Numbered from the stretch's first letter, positions 8,257 to 16,989 are shown. The stretch: DNA of 64,000 nucleotides from an uncultured Pelagibacteraceae bacterium (GCA_902562875.1 CACEVB010000003.1:56566-120565); one strand, 5' to 3'. Notes: generated by a model not told the origin, from the sequence alone. Made by a program: numbers and translations.

Positions 8257-8277
8257 TTAATAATCTCAGATTATTAA
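8257..8277. promoter_or_regulatory. 21-bp perfect palindrome before the BASS symporter gene
   Basis: TTAATAATCT-C-AGATTATTAA is a perfect inverted repeat with 10-bp arms and a single central base, ending 9 bp before the ATG of the symporter gene. It could be an operator for a dimeric regulator, or a hairpin covering the ribosome binding region; no Shine-Dalgarno sequence is visible there. Confidence 0.5.
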
Positions 8278-8286
8278 AGTATATCT

Positions 8287-9135
8287 ATGGAGATAGTTAC
8301 CAAAATAGCTCCAATAGCTCTAGCTTTGATTATGCTGGGTCTAGGATTGGGTTTAACAGCAGAAGATTTTAAAAGAGTTTTAAAAAATCCTTTAATATTC
8401 ACTGTAGGTTTAACAACTCAAATAATTCTTTTACCTGTAATAGCTTATATTCTGGTTTTATTAATAAAAGTTCCTTTGGAAATTGCTGTTGGTGTAATGA
8501 TTATAGCTGCCGCTCCTGGAGGCGTGACTTCAAACGTTATGACAAAATTTGCGAACGGTGATGTAGCGTTATCAATTTCATTAACAGCCGCTAGTAGTAT
8601 TATTTGTATAATCTCAGTACCAATTATAGTTTTAAATTCTGCAAATTTTTTAGGTGTTAGTAATTTATCTCAAGAAATTAATATTACTGGTGTAGCATTA
8701 AAAATGTTTGGAGTTGTAACATTTCCAGTTTTAATTGGAATTTTGATTAGAAAATTTCTTAACAATTTAATATTTAACAATATTAAATTAATAGAACGTA
8801 CAACATTATTTTTATTTATATTAGTTTTTGCAGCTATATGGATAGAAGAAAGAAATAATATTATATCATACATATCTCAAGCAGGCACGATTGTGTTAAC
8901 ACTTAATATATTAATGATGTTTATAGCATATTTTATTGCAAAATTTTTTACATCTAATATTCAACAAAAAAAATGTATAGCTATAGAGTGTGGTTTGCAA
9001 AATGGTACTTTAGCGGTTTTTGTTGCGACACAAATATTTTCAGATATTTTATATATTATTCCAACTGCAGCGTATGCTTTAATTATGTATATCACAGCTT
9101 TTATCTTCATATATTTATTAAAAAAAACTAATTAA
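8287..9135 (+). CDS. Bile acid:sodium symporter (BASS) family transporter
   Basis: Sodium-coupled organic anion transporter, 282 aa, with about nine to ten hydrophobic segments. Family landmarks are LGLGLGLTAEDFKRVLKNP near residue 20, AVGVMIIAAAPGGVTSNVMT near residues 70-90 (the discontinuous-helix region) and the later IAIECGLQNGTLAVFVA crossover motif. BASS proteins import or export organic acids such as pyruvate, bile acids or pantothenate; no substrate can be given. The gene is single, with a palindrome immediately upstream that may regulate it. The 3' end overlaps by 8 nt a possible small frame on the other strand. Confidence 0.88.
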   Translation: MEIVTKIAPIALALIMLGLGLGLTAEDFKRVLKNPLIFTVGLTTQIILLPVIAYILVLLIKVPLEIAVGVMIIAAAPGGVTSNVMTKFANGDVALSISLTAASSIICIISVPIIVLNSANFLGVSNLSQEINITGVALKMFGVVTFPVLIGILIRKFLNNLIFNNIKLIERTTLFLFILVFAAIWIEERNNIISYISQAGTIVLTLNILMMFIAYFIAKFFTSNIQQKKCIAIECGLQNGTLAVFVATQIFSDILYIIPTAAYALIMYITAFIFIYLLKKTN

Positions 9136-9286
9136 AGTTAATATGATAAAAAGTTTGTGGCATAAAATCACTTAAATCACATTTAGTTTCATTTTGTGAA
9201 TTAGGTTTTTCATTAGAAATTTTATTGTAAAACTCCACATATAATAGTTTATTATCTATATTTAAGTTAATTATCTTTTTTTTCAA
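9128..9286 (-). CDS. Possible small ORF or displaced C-terminal extension of the PQQ dehydrogenase
   Basis: On the minus strand, just beyond the PQQ dehydrogenase stop, a frame reads IINLNIDNKLLYVEFY, then CDLSDFMPQTFYHINF, before a stop at 9130-9128. Its composition looks coding. It has no ATG; a TTG at 9286 would start a 52-aa peptide inside the end of the upstream gene. Removing one A from the minus-strand A8 run (9276-9283) would fuse this frame to the dehydrogenase. It may be a separate miniprotein, a true extension split by one base, or chance. Confidence 0.3.
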   Translation of the reverse strand: MKKKIINLNIDNKLLYVEFYNKISNEKPNSQNETKCDLSDFMPQTFYHINFN

Positions 9287-10340
9287 TTTTCCAAAGAGAA
9301 TTTGTTGATAGGATAAATAATTTTCCTGTTGTTGGTTGTATTTGAATATCTCTTAGTCTCCCTAATTTTCCCTTAAAAATTACCTCTTCAATAACATTAC
9401 TCTCATCTAGATCTTTAAAAGTTAGTTTTCTTAAAGACATGTCTTTTAAAGATGTTATTAAAGCGTTTCCGTTCCACTCTTTAAACTCTTCTCCTTTATA
9501 AATTGCAATTGCACTTACAGCAATAGATGGTACCCAATACTTAATTGCTTTAGTAAAACCAGGTTTCCATTTAGGTCCTATTTTTGTTCCTGTGTAGTTA
9601 GTTCCCCCCCATCCCAATATTTTCCATCCGTAGTTTTCGCCTTTTTTTACCTGTCCAAACCAATCTCCTCCTTTAGCACCGTGATTGCTGATATAAATTT
9701 TATTATCATAAGGTGACAACGCCATACCTTGTGGGTTTCTTACTCCAATCTGATATATTTCTTTCCTCCATTTTTTTTTGTTAATAAAATGTGGATTATC
9801 AATTGGAATGCTTCCATCGATATTAATTCTAATTATACTTCCTGGATGTTTAGTTGAGTCCTGGGCTATCATTCCTTCTCCTCTCTCACCTACAGATCCA
9901 TATAAAAAATTTCCTTTAATAATTAATCTTGAACCAAAATGATATCCAGAGTTTATTGCTGGATCTGCTCTAAAAATATTTTTAAAATTAATAAAATCAT
10001 AGTTTAACTTCCCTCTTGCTATAGATGTAGTTGATTTGCCGTTTCCAATATTTTCAGAGTAACTTACGTAAACATAATTATCGTTATATAAAATATCTAA
10101 TAATCCACCCTGTCCATCCTCTAATATATTTAAATTATGATTTATTTTTCTTATTTTGAGGGTTTCTAAATCTATTATTTTTAAATTACCTTCTTTTTCT
10201 GTAACTATTAAATTATTTTTATTTATAAAGCTTGAACCCCATGGATTTTTTAGTTCTATAATTTCAGTGAATTTTATATCAAATGCAAATACATTATGCG
10301 GAAAAATTAATATTAAAATAAAGAATAATATTTTTTTCAT
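9267..10340 (-). CDS. PQQ-dependent sugar dehydrogenase-like protein, exported
   Basis: Six-bladed propeller oxidoreductase of the soluble glucose dehydrogenase / aldose sugar dehydrogenase family, 357 aa. Residues 1-19 form a clear signal peptide ending at VFA, so it acts in the periplasm. Landmarks are NPWGSSFINKNNLIVTEKEG in the first blade, QGGLLDILY, GSVGERGEGMIAQD, GSIIRINIDGSIP, GVRNPQGMALSP and NHGAKGGDWFG with GENYGW following. Such enzymes need PQQ; no pqq genes are here, so cofactor or substrate remain unproven. It overlaps the Ldh2-type gene by 4 nt and is probably cotranscribed with it. The C-terminus may be longer if the A8 run at 9276-9283 is miscounted. Confidence 0.85.
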   Translation of the reverse strand: MKKILFFILILIFPHNVFAFDIKFTEIIELKNPWGSSFINKNNLIVTEKEGNLKIIDLETLKIRKINHNLNILEDGQGGLLDILYNDNYVYVSYSENIGNGKSTTSIARGKLNYDFINFKNIFRADPAINSGYHFGSRLIIKGNFLYGSVGERGEGMIAQDSTKHPGSIIRINIDGSIPIDNPHFINKKKWRKEIYQIGVRNPQGMALSPYDNKIYISNHGAKGGDWFGQVKKGENYGWKILGWGGTNYTGTKIGPKWKPGFTKAIKYWVPSIAVSAIAIYKGEEFKEWNGNALITSLKDMSLRKLTFKDLDESNVIEEVIFKGKLGRLRDIQIQPTTGKLFILSTNSLWKIEKKDN

Positions 10341-11347
10341 GTATTAATTAAAATTTGTAATTCATTATAAACTTTTTTAGGTAATTTTATTTTTTTTTTT
10401 AAGTTATTTTTAAAATTATAATATTTTTTTTCACCAGGATACCTTATTTTTTTTCTTGGATCTTTTCTTGGAAGTTTTTTTACTCTTTGAATATTTAATT
10501 TAATTTGTTTATCAAAACCCTTATCAAATAAATTTTTTTTGAAAACTATGAATAAATGTCCAATATTTTGAGGTCCTGAAAAATCTTCAAATGGATCTTT
10601 AACTTTTCCTCCATGAGAACTTCCAGTAAATACACCACAAAGTATATCCACCATCCAAGCAAGCCCAGATCCTCTATGATCTCCTATTGGTAATTGTACA
10701 CCACTCAAAGCATCTTTAGGGTTGGTAGTTAATTCCCCATATTTATCTAAGGCAACCCCATATGGTAAACTTTTTCCTAATTTTTCTGCAATTCTAATTT
10801 TCCCCCTATTAATTTTTGACATTGACGAGTCAAAAATAAATGGAATTCTAGATTTAACTGGTACACCAAACGCTATAGGATTAGTTCCAAATAATGATTT
10901 TTTTGATCCATAAGGCGCAATTGCTGGAGGGGCGTTAGTAAAACAAATTGCAATGTAATCTTTTTTTACCGCTTGCTCAATATAATAACTAGATAAACCA
11001 TAGTGACCACTTTTTTTTACACCAACCATCCCGATACCACTTTTTTTTGCATTCGATATTGCCTGTTTAATACCAAGATTTGCAGAAACAAATCCTATAC
11101 AGTTATCAGCATCGATATGTGAAATTGATTGTGAAATATGTTTTATTTTTATATTTGGTTTAGGATTAATGAGTTTTTTTTTTATTCTATCGCAATACAT
11201 CTTTAGTCTAGATACACCATGTGTAGATGCACCTATAATTTCAGCATATACAATAAGCTCAGCAGATATCAAGGCATCATTCTTTTTTAATCCATGCTTT
11301 AAAAATATTTTTTTTATTATTTTTTTAAGATCTTTTGATGAGTACAT
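10337..11347 (-). CDS. Ldh2/malate-lactate dehydrogenase family oxidoreductase
   Basis: NAD(P)-dependent 2-hydroxyacid dehydrogenase of the Ldh_2 (MDH2) family, unrelated to classical lactate dehydrogenase, 336 aa. Conserved segments are ASTHGVSRLKMY, the probable catalytic-His region KKSGHYGLSSYY, TNAPPAIAPYGSKKSLFGTNP and DHRGSGLAWMVDIL. The family includes malate, lactate, sulfolactate (ComC), ureidoglycolate and delta-piperideine reductases, so the substrate is open; a 3-sulfolactate role would fit the sulfonate theme of the window but is only inference. It overlaps the downstream PQQ dehydrogenase gene by 4 nt and abuts the upstream glycosyltransferase gene. Confidence 0.85.
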   Translation of the reverse strand: MYSSKDLKKIIKKIFLKHGLKKNDALISAELIVYAEIIGASTHGVSRLKMYCDRIKKKLINPKPNIKIKHISQSISHIDADNCIGFVSANLGIKQAISNAKKSGIGMVGVKKSGHYGLSSYYIEQAVKKDYIAICFTNAPPAIAPYGSKKSLFGTNPIAFGVPVKSRIPFIFDSSMSKINRGKIRIAEKLGKSLPYGVALDKYGELTTNPKDALSGVQLPIGDHRGSGLAWMVDILCGVFTGSSHGGKVKDPFEDFSGPQNIGHLFIVFKKNLFDKGFDKQIKLNIQRVKKLPRKDPRKKIRYPGEKKYYNFKNNLKKKIKLPKKVYNELQILINT

Positions 11348-12208
11348 TTATTTTTTAGAAAATGTATAAGACCATTCATATTTTATAAATAAAATAAAAA
11401 CCATAATATTTATATATATAAAATAAATCCTTAATTTAATTATATCTTTAGTAATTCTTATAAATAAAAATTTTAACTGTTTTATTACTAATTTTATAAG
11501 TCTTAATAAGCTTGGTTGTTTAATTTTATACCCAAAAGAATGATATCTCCAAATTCTATTGGATAAGCTGAAGATGTTATCATCGGCCAAATGTGTACTA
11601 CTTATATCAGCAAAATAAAATAATTTATCTTTAAATTTATTATAAATTTTTTCGCTGTAAATAATATCCTCCCCACCAGGATATTTAAAATTTTCATCGA
11701 AACCACCAACGTCTGACCAAATTTTTTTATATTGTAGAGTATTATTTGTAATAATATATGGTGGATTCTTTATGTCTATTGATCCCCAATTCAATGGATA
11801 TCTTAATGATCTCCAATAATTAAATTTGTTTGAGGTAAACTTCTCAACTACATTTCCACAACAATATACCGCGTCGCTGTCTAAAAACTTCTTTAAAATA
11901 TTTTTTAGCCAATCTTTATTTAGTTCAACATCTGAGTCTATGCCTGCAATAATTTCATTTTCACAATTTTTTACTCCCAAATTTCTAGAATATGAAACAC
12001 CCTTGTTAACTGTATTATTAATTATTTTAATATCTTTAAATTTTTTTAAAATATTTAAAGTATCATCTGTTGATTTATCATTAACAATAATAATTTGATC
12101 AAATTTTAAACTTTGGTTTAAAACAGAAGTAATACATTGCTCTATTGTTTTTTCAGCATTATATGCTGGAATAAATATTGAAACTTTTCTATTTTGATTT
12201 TTATCCAT
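11348..12208 (-). CDS. Family 2 glycosyltransferase
   Basis: Transfers a sugar from a nucleotide donor with a GT-A fold, 286 aa. The N-terminal VSIFIPAYNAEKTIEQCI nucleotide-binding strand is followed by IIVNDKSTDDTL and the metal-binding DxD in AGIDSDVELN (about residue 92). A C-terminal hydrophobic segment (about residues 260-278) may hold it at the membrane. The stop abuts the Ldh2 gene start with no gap, and the GT17-type gene lies 9 bp upstream, giving one minus-strand run. Acceptor unknown; envelope polysaccharide is likely. Confidence 0.85.
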   Translation of the reverse strand: MDKNQNRKVSIFIPAYNAEKTIEQCITSVLNQSLKFDQIIIVNDKSTDDTLNILKKFKDIKIINNTVNKGVSYSRNLGVKNCENEIIAGIDSDVELNKDWLKNILKKFLDSDAVYCCGNVVEKFTSNKFNYWRSLRYPLNWGSIDIKNPPYIITNNTLQYKKIWSDVGGFDENFKYPGGEDIIYSEKIYNKFKDKLFYFADISSTHLADDNIFSLSNRIWRYHSFGYKIKQPSLLRLIKLVIKQLKFLFIRITKDIIKLRIYFIYINIMVFILFIKYEWSYTFSKK

Positions 12209-12217
12209 AAGAATATT

Positions 12218-13099
12218 TTAAGCAAACCATTGCTTGTACTTATCCTTGTTTCTTATTAAAAATTCTGGGAGAGATTCATCGTTAACAGTAAGTTTTATTT
12301 TTTTAGATACTTTCTCAATTGCAGATGATTTTTTATCAGCAAAATGATCGTAATATAATTCTCCATTTGCAATCCATTTTTTTACATCGTCTTCTTTAGT
12401 GCCTGTTGTTTCAAATTCGTTATGTTCCCCGAAATTACTAAATTTATAAATAAGATCTTTTGGATTTTTTATATTTGTAAAATGCCATCCGCCATTCTCT
12501 ATAAAATTAATGTTTTGATATTTTGTATTTGAAAAAAAGGTATCGAGTCTCCAAAAACTATATTTTTTATTTTTTACATATCTAAGCCACTCAAATGTTT
12601 TTAAATATTTCTTTTTACAGGCTTTAGAGCCAAACCATTTAAAATTATCGTATAAATAATTAAATTTAAAATAATATAAATGTTGTTTAAAAATTAATAT
12701 GTCGCGATTGATTTTATCAATACTCAATCCATTTAAATTTGGAATTTCATCACAATCACTTAATATTATTAAGTCATCGTCTGATGCATTTTTAATACCA
12801 TCTAGCAAAGTATTATATTGTAATTTTATCCTTTTAAGAGAATTAAGTCTTTTTTTACCAGAGTCTTTATCACTATTTATTTCTAAAAGATCCTCTGGCT
12901 CTTTGTCAATAAGTATATAAATAATTTTATCTTTAAATTCTTTAAAGTCTTCAATATTAAAATTTTGTCTCTTTTTATTTCCTGCATGCGTATATAAAGA
13001 TTCAACTACCACAAATTTATCAACATAATTATTTAATAAATTTAGTCTGAGTTCATAAATCATTTTTTCATCTAAAAATATTGTGCAATCAAATATCAT
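12218..13099 (-). CDS. Family 17-type glycosyltransferase
   Basis: 293 aa with the start MIFDCTIFLDEKMIYELRL, the VDKFVVVESLYTHAG segment and the acidic motif ILSDCDEIPNL near residue 105, all typical of the GT17 (N-acetylglucosaminyltransferase-like) family found in bacterial glycan clusters. The later GGWHFTNI stretch is also a family feature. It is probably cytoplasmic and builds a surface glycan with the adjacent GT2 gene. No signal peptide or membrane helix is seen. It follows the ABC permease gene by 9 bp, so read-through from the transporter operon is possible. Confidence 0.8.
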   Translation of the reverse strand: MIFDCTIFLDEKMIYELRLNLLNNYVDKFVVVESLYTHAGNKKRQNFNIEDFKEFKDKIIYILIDKEPEDLLEINSDKDSGKKRLNSLKRIKLQYNTLLDGIKNASDDDLIILSDCDEIPNLNGLSIDKINRDILIFKQHLYYFKFNYLYDNFKWFGSKACKKKYLKTFEWLRYVKNKKYSFWRLDTFFSNTKYQNINFIENGGWHFTNIKNPKDLIYKFSNFGEHNEFETTGTKEDDVKKWIANGELYYDHFADKKSSAIEKVSKKIKLTVNDESLPEFLIRNKDKYKQWFA

Positions 13100-13108
13100 A
13101 GTTTAAAA

Positions 13109-15034
13109 TTAACCCTTTCCTCTCCAGGGTATAGTTTTGTCTATAATTTTTCTTAAAGTCACATCAAATAATAATCCTAACATCCCCATTATAAAAATTG
13201 TGATCCATATTACCTCATACTGAAAATATTTTTTTGCAACATTTTCAACAAATCCTATTCCTGTTGTCCCAGCCAAAAATTCAGCCGCCACCAATGTGCC
13301 CCAGCACATACCTACAGCAACTCTTATACCAGTTAAAATTTCAGGAAGTGAGTTAGGAAAAATTACATATCTTAGTATTTGTTTTTTTGATGCACCTAAA
13401 GAGTGTGCAGCATGTATTTTAGATAATTGAGTTCCGGATGCTCCAGCTCTAGCCGATATAATCATTATGGATAAAGATACCATAAATAATAAAAATACTT
13501 TTCCAGTATTATCAATTCCCAATACGGATATTATAAGGGGTGCCCAAGCTAATGGCGGTACCGGTCTATAAAGTTCAATTAAAGGATCAAAAAAACCTTT
13601 TGCAAACCTATTTAAGCCCATAAACAATCCTAGTGGAACCCCAATGAGTATTCCAAATACCAAACCTAAAAAAACTCTCATAAACGAGTCCCATATATGA
13701 CCGTAAGGGACAGGAATTTTAAACAATTTAAAATCCCCTGTAACAATTTTTAATACATGACCTTTAAAATTTTGTTTTACAAAACCATCTTTGTTATGGA
13801 CAGGATATTCACCTGGCAAAATATCTGCAATCCAATCTGGAAGAATAAAACCTATAATTTTACTCACATCCATCATGTCAATCCAAAGAAGCGGGATATT
13901 TTTATAACCTACACTTGGTTTAGACATTAAAATAAATTTATTAAATGTATCTGATGGTTTTGGTAGCCATCTACCCGATCCTTGCTCTGAACAACTTGGT
14001 CCACTAGCAACAATTGTACCTGCGGGAAATAAAAGTATATCTATTAATCTTAAACCACCCTGTTCATCTTTCTGAAGATTATCAAATTCAACTATCGCAT
14101 TTTGCATTTCATTAAGAGCATTTGGTGGATATATGCTTGCAAATTCTATTCTTCTAGCTATTTTTAAAATATTTTTCGCATAAGTAGATGCCACTTCTTC
14201 AGTTTCGTTTAAATTATCTCTATATAATTTAATTTCATCTTTTAACTCTTTAATACTATTCTTAAACTGAGGATTGTGATTTTTTAATTTAAAAAATTTA
14301 TCACTAATTATTTTAAGTTCTTGTGCAGCAGCATCAAATTTTAACCCCCTGTTTGTTGCAGGAACCAATGGAACTTCCATGGTATTTTCTATTGATCCTG
14401 TTCCAGATTTTACAGTCGTGATACCCCATCCACCTTCCTCTAATATTGCTTTTTGTCTCTCACTTTTCTCTACCGCTGTCTCGAATGGATAGTCTTTTTT
14501 CTTAAAGTTTGAGCTTAAAAGTTTCAACTCATCTGTCATTTCTTTTAATTTAATTTTAGTGCTTATTTCCATTAACTCATCTTTTGTAAGTAAAGGAATT
14601 AAACGAGAAGTTTTATTTACAAAATTAATTAGATTTGATTTTTGTTGAGTATTTAAATCTTTGGAATTATTAATCTCTAAGGTTATTTTTCTTAAGTTAT
14701 TATTTTCGATTTTAATAACTGAAGTACTTTTAAATTCTCTTTCTTCAATAGGAAATTGGTATTTTAGTCCTAATAAAGACTCATTTATTTTAGCAACCTG
14801 GCACAATTCATTAGCAGATTTTGGATAAAAACCCTTAGCAATATCCCAAGAATAATAAAGCCAAATCAGAAGAATTGCACTACTACCAACTATAATCCAA
14901 TGTGTACCACCTTTGGCTCTCTCTGGATTACCAAAAACCGCATCTATTTTTTCTTTCTTAATTAATCTTCGTCCATAAAGAATACATCCAACAATTGATA
15001 CAAAAATCAGTATAGTTATAATTTGAGTAAACAT
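13109..15034 (-). CDS. tauC: TauC-like ABC permease with large extra N-terminal domain
   Basis: Membrane component of the taurine/nitrate/sulfonate-type ABC importer. The last ~200 residues are a standard permease domain with the EAA loop AHSLGASKKQILRYVIFP facing the ATPase. Unlike the usual ~250-280 aa TauC, this protein has 641 aa: two N-terminal membrane segments (about residues 1-20 and 46-66) and then some 350 residues of mostly hydrophilic, Lys/Glu-rich, partly coiled-coil sequence before the permease domain. The extra part is probably periplasmic. The start codon follows the tauB stop directly (15034/15035), so the two are coupled. Substrate inferred from the family and neighbours. 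Confidence 0.82.
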   Translation of the reverse strand: MFTQIITILIFVSIVGCILYGRRLIKKEKIDAVFGNPERAKGGTHWIIVGSSAILLIWLYYSWDIAKGFYPKSANELCQVAKINESLLGLKYQFPIEEREFKSTSVIKIENNNLRKITLEINNSKDLNTQQKSNLINFVNKTSRLIPLLTKDELMEISTKIKLKEMTDELKLLSSNFKKKDYPFETAVEKSERQKAILEEGGWGITTVKSGTGSIENTMEVPLVPATNRGLKFDAAAQELKIISDKFFKLKNHNPQFKNSIKELKDEIKLYRDNLNETEEVASTYAKNILKIARRIEFASIYPPNALNEMQNAIVEFDNLQKDEQGGLRLIDILLFPAGTIVASGPSCSEQGSGRWLPKPSDTFNKFILMSKPSVGYKNIPLLWIDMMDVSKIIGFILPDWIADILPGEYPVHNKDGFVKQNFKGHVLKIVTGDFKLFKIPVPYGHIWDSFMRVFLGLVFGILIGVPLGLFMGLNRFAKGFFDPLIELYRPVPPLAWAPLIISVLGIDNTGKVFLLFMVSLSIMIISARAGASGTQLSKIHAAHSLGASKKQILRYVIFPNSLPEILTGIRVAVGMCWGTLVAAEFLAGTTGIGFVENVAKKYFQYEVIWITIFIMGMLGLLFDVTLRKIIDKTIPWRGKG

Positions 15035-15832
15035 TTAATTGTCTTTACCCATGATCTCCTCCTCCATATTCCAAATCATCGATAAAATTTCTTCTCTTTT
15101 TGAGGAAAATTCTTTATTTTTTTTTATTTCTCTTAAATCAACTTTCAACCCCATTTCTGCAAATGGAAGATGGTATTCTTTATGTATCCTGCCTGGCCTT
15201 GGAGCCATAACATACAATCTTTCACCTAATAACAATGCCTCTTCAACAGAGTGAGTAATTAGAATTATAGTTTTGCCTGTCTCTTTCCATATTTTTAGAA
15301 CCAGTGATTGCATTTTTTCCCTTGTTAATGCATCAAGTGCACCCAAAGGCTCGTCCATAAGAATTAATTCTGGATCATTTATCAAACATCTTGCGAGGGC
15401 AACTCTTTGCTGCATTCCTCCAGATAATTGGTAAGTTGGAGTATTACCAAATCCCTTAAGTCCAACTATTTCTAACCATTCATCAACTTTTTTTTTAGTA
15501 GATGTAGAATCTTCTTTTTTCATCCTTAATCCGAAATCTACATTTTCGGCAACTGTCAACCATTCAAATAAAGCGCCTTGCTGAAAGACCATACCTCTAT
15601 CTACTCCTGGTCCGTTTATTTCATTATTACCTAAAGTAATATTTCCAGAAGTTGGTCTAATAAAACCTGCAGCAATATTCAATAAAGTTGTTTTTCCGCA
15701 TCCGGATGGACCTAAAACTGTTAAAAGTTCACCTTTTTTTATTATAAAATTTAGATCTTTTAGAGCATGAATTATCTCTCCTTTAGGAGATTTGAAAATC
15801 ATATTAAGATTTTGAGAAATTAAATCGCTCAT
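15035..15832 (-). CDS. tauB: TauB-like ABC transporter ATP-binding protein
   Basis: Cytoplasmic ATPase driving the importer, 265 aa. Walker A is GPSGCGKTT, the Q-loop is in FQQGALFEWLTV, the signature is LSGGMQQRVALARCL, Walker B is LILMDEPLGALD and the H-loop is ITHSVEEA. I place the start at the ATG at 15832 (MSDLISQN); the longer frame from 15877 would add a hydrophobic stretch foreign to the family and run toward the upstream terminator. The gene sits between the terminator that follows tauA and the permease gene. The family is that of taurine, nitrate and sulfonate importers. Confidence 0.9.
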   Translation of the reverse strand: MSDLISQNLNMIFKSPKGEIIHALKDLNFIIKKGELLTVLGPSGCGKTTLLNIAAGFIRPTSGNITLGNNEINGPGVDRGMVFQQGALFEWLTVAENVDFGLRMKKEDSTSTKKKVDEWLEIVGLKGFGNTPTYQLSGGMQQRVALARCLINDPELILMDEPLGALDALTREKMQSLVLKIWKETGKTIILITHSVEEALLLGERLYVMAPRPGRIHKEYHLPFAEMGLKVDLREIKKNKEFSSKREEILSMIWNMEEEIMGKDN

Positions 15833-15860
15833 AAGACAACTATATATTAGAAATTCTATT

Positions 15861-15898
15861 AAAAAAATAGGCACCAATTCTTTTAATTGGCGCCTATT
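15861..15898 (-). terminator. Intrinsic terminator between tauA and tauB
   Basis: Read on the minus strand, arms of 14 bp (15898-15885 and 15879-15866) around a 5-nt loop form AATAGGCGCC-type pairing with one G-U pair, followed at once by seven Ts (15867-15861). This is a complete rho-independent terminator inside the operon, placed after the binding-protein gene and before the ATPase gene. It should let most transcripts stop after tauA. Confidence 0.9.
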
Positions 15899-15919
15899 AT
15901 AAATGTAATTACCTTTGTC

Positions 15920-16861
15920 TTATAAAGGTAAGAAGCTTGTATCTACATTTCCTGACGGTGTTCCCATTCCTTTTAAGAATGCATCTAGGTTTCCACTTTC
16001 CATAGATTTTTTTGTTTCTGCAGGAGTTAAAAATTTAAAGCCATCTAGTGTTTCTTTCATATCGGCAACTTTCATCTCTGAAGCTTTTGACATAGAATTC
16101 ATATCACTTTTACCAGCTCTATATCTATCATTAGCTTCGTGAGTAACTTCAATAAAAGTTCTTAGCATACCTGGGTTTTCTTTCATAAATTTATCAGTAA
16201 CAGATGTTATATCGATCCCAAGAATACCAGCAGCTCTAGCCTCATCAACAGTTAGCAATCTAGACCCGATTGCAGTCGCTGCTTTAATTGAATTACCACC
16301 AAACAAACATGCCATTACAACATCACCGCTTACTAAAGCGGCAGCTCCTTCTTCGGGGTCCATTTGAATAATATCCATTTTTCCTCTATCAGCTCCAACA
16401 ACTTTCATACTTTCATCAAATACATACTCTGCCATTGTTCCTAGTGGAACAGCAACTTTTTTACCTTCTAATTCAGTAGCGTTTGCTTTTGTAATACCAG
16501 ATGCATTAGAGGTAACACAAGTTGTTCCTCCCATTCCGTATTCCATAGCAATATCAACTAACTTGATAGGTGCTTTTGATTTAACTGCGTTAATAAAGGG
16601 TACTAATCCTTGAGAGTATGAAATATCAATATCTCCAGCTAACATAGCATCTGTCATAGCTCCACCATTAGTGAAGTTAGTCCATTTGACAGGAACTCCA
16701 AGAGCTTTAGCGAATGCTTTTTTTTGCATATCCTCTAAATTTGGACTTGGCCATTCTAGAAAGTATGCAACTCTTACTTCTTTAGCAGCAGCATTAGCAA
16801 CTGATATAGACATAGTTAGAGCAACGATACTTGCTAAAATAAAACTAATTATTTTTTTCAT
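15920..16861 (-). CDS. tauA: Taurine-type ABC transporter substrate-binding protein
   Basis: Periplasmic binding protein, 313 aa, with a signal peptide at residues 1-24 (ending ANA). The mature part begins KEVRVAYFLEWPSPN and shows family segments GDIDISYSQGLVPF, GKKVAVPLGTMAEYVF and EEGAAALVSGDVVMACLF. Start at 16861 is supported by GGAGAC 4 nt upstream on the minus strand. A terminator follows the gene, so its product should exceed the membrane parts. Genes for an omega-aminotransferase and alanine dehydrogenase are divergent, which supports an amine substrate such as taurine; the ligand is not proven. Confidence 0.87.
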   Translation of the reverse strand: MKKIISFILASIVALTMSISVANAAAKEVRVAYFLEWPSPNLEDMQKKAFAKALGVPVKWTNFTNGGAMTDAMLAGDIDISYSQGLVPFINAVKSKAPIKLVDIAMEYGMGGTTCVTSNASGITKANATELEGKKVAVPLGTMAEYVFDESMKVVGADRGKMDIIQMDPEEGAAALVSGDVVMACLFGGNSIKAATAIGSRLLTVDEARAAGILGIDITSVTDKFMKENPGMLRTFIEVTHEANDRYRAGKSDMNSMSKASEMKVADMKETLDGFKFLTPAETKKSMESGNLDAFLKGMGTPSGNVDTSFLPL

Positions 16862-16972
16862 TTTGTCTCCATTAATTAAATTTAATTGAACGTATTTAAG
16901 TTCATAAATTGATCCATGTAAACGATAGATTAATCACACCAACGACGACTATTAAACATTACACGTTAAAGT

Positions 16973-16989
16973 TGTGTTACTATTACACA
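16973..16989. promoter_or_regulatory. Inverted repeat in the tauA / aminotransferase divergent promoter region
   Basis: TGTGT-7 nt-ACACA lies near the middle of the 202-bp divergent gap (16862-17063). The nearby ATTACACG (16958-16965) and ATTACACAC (16982-16990) look like related half-sites in direct order. A shared operator for both transcription units is plausible, for instance for a TauR-like GntR regulator, but no regulator gene is in the window and the arms are short. Confidence 0.3.

Noticed and set aside
7923..8277. CRISPR-like repeats among the A+T-rich palindromes
   Set aside because: The palindromes differ from each other and are single, with no regular spacing; no CRISPR array or cas gene is present in the window.
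15833..15877. Upstream start of tauB at 15877
   Set aside because: The added residues are not like the ATPase family and would bring the start toward the terminator stem; ATG at 15832 gives the standard N-terminus.
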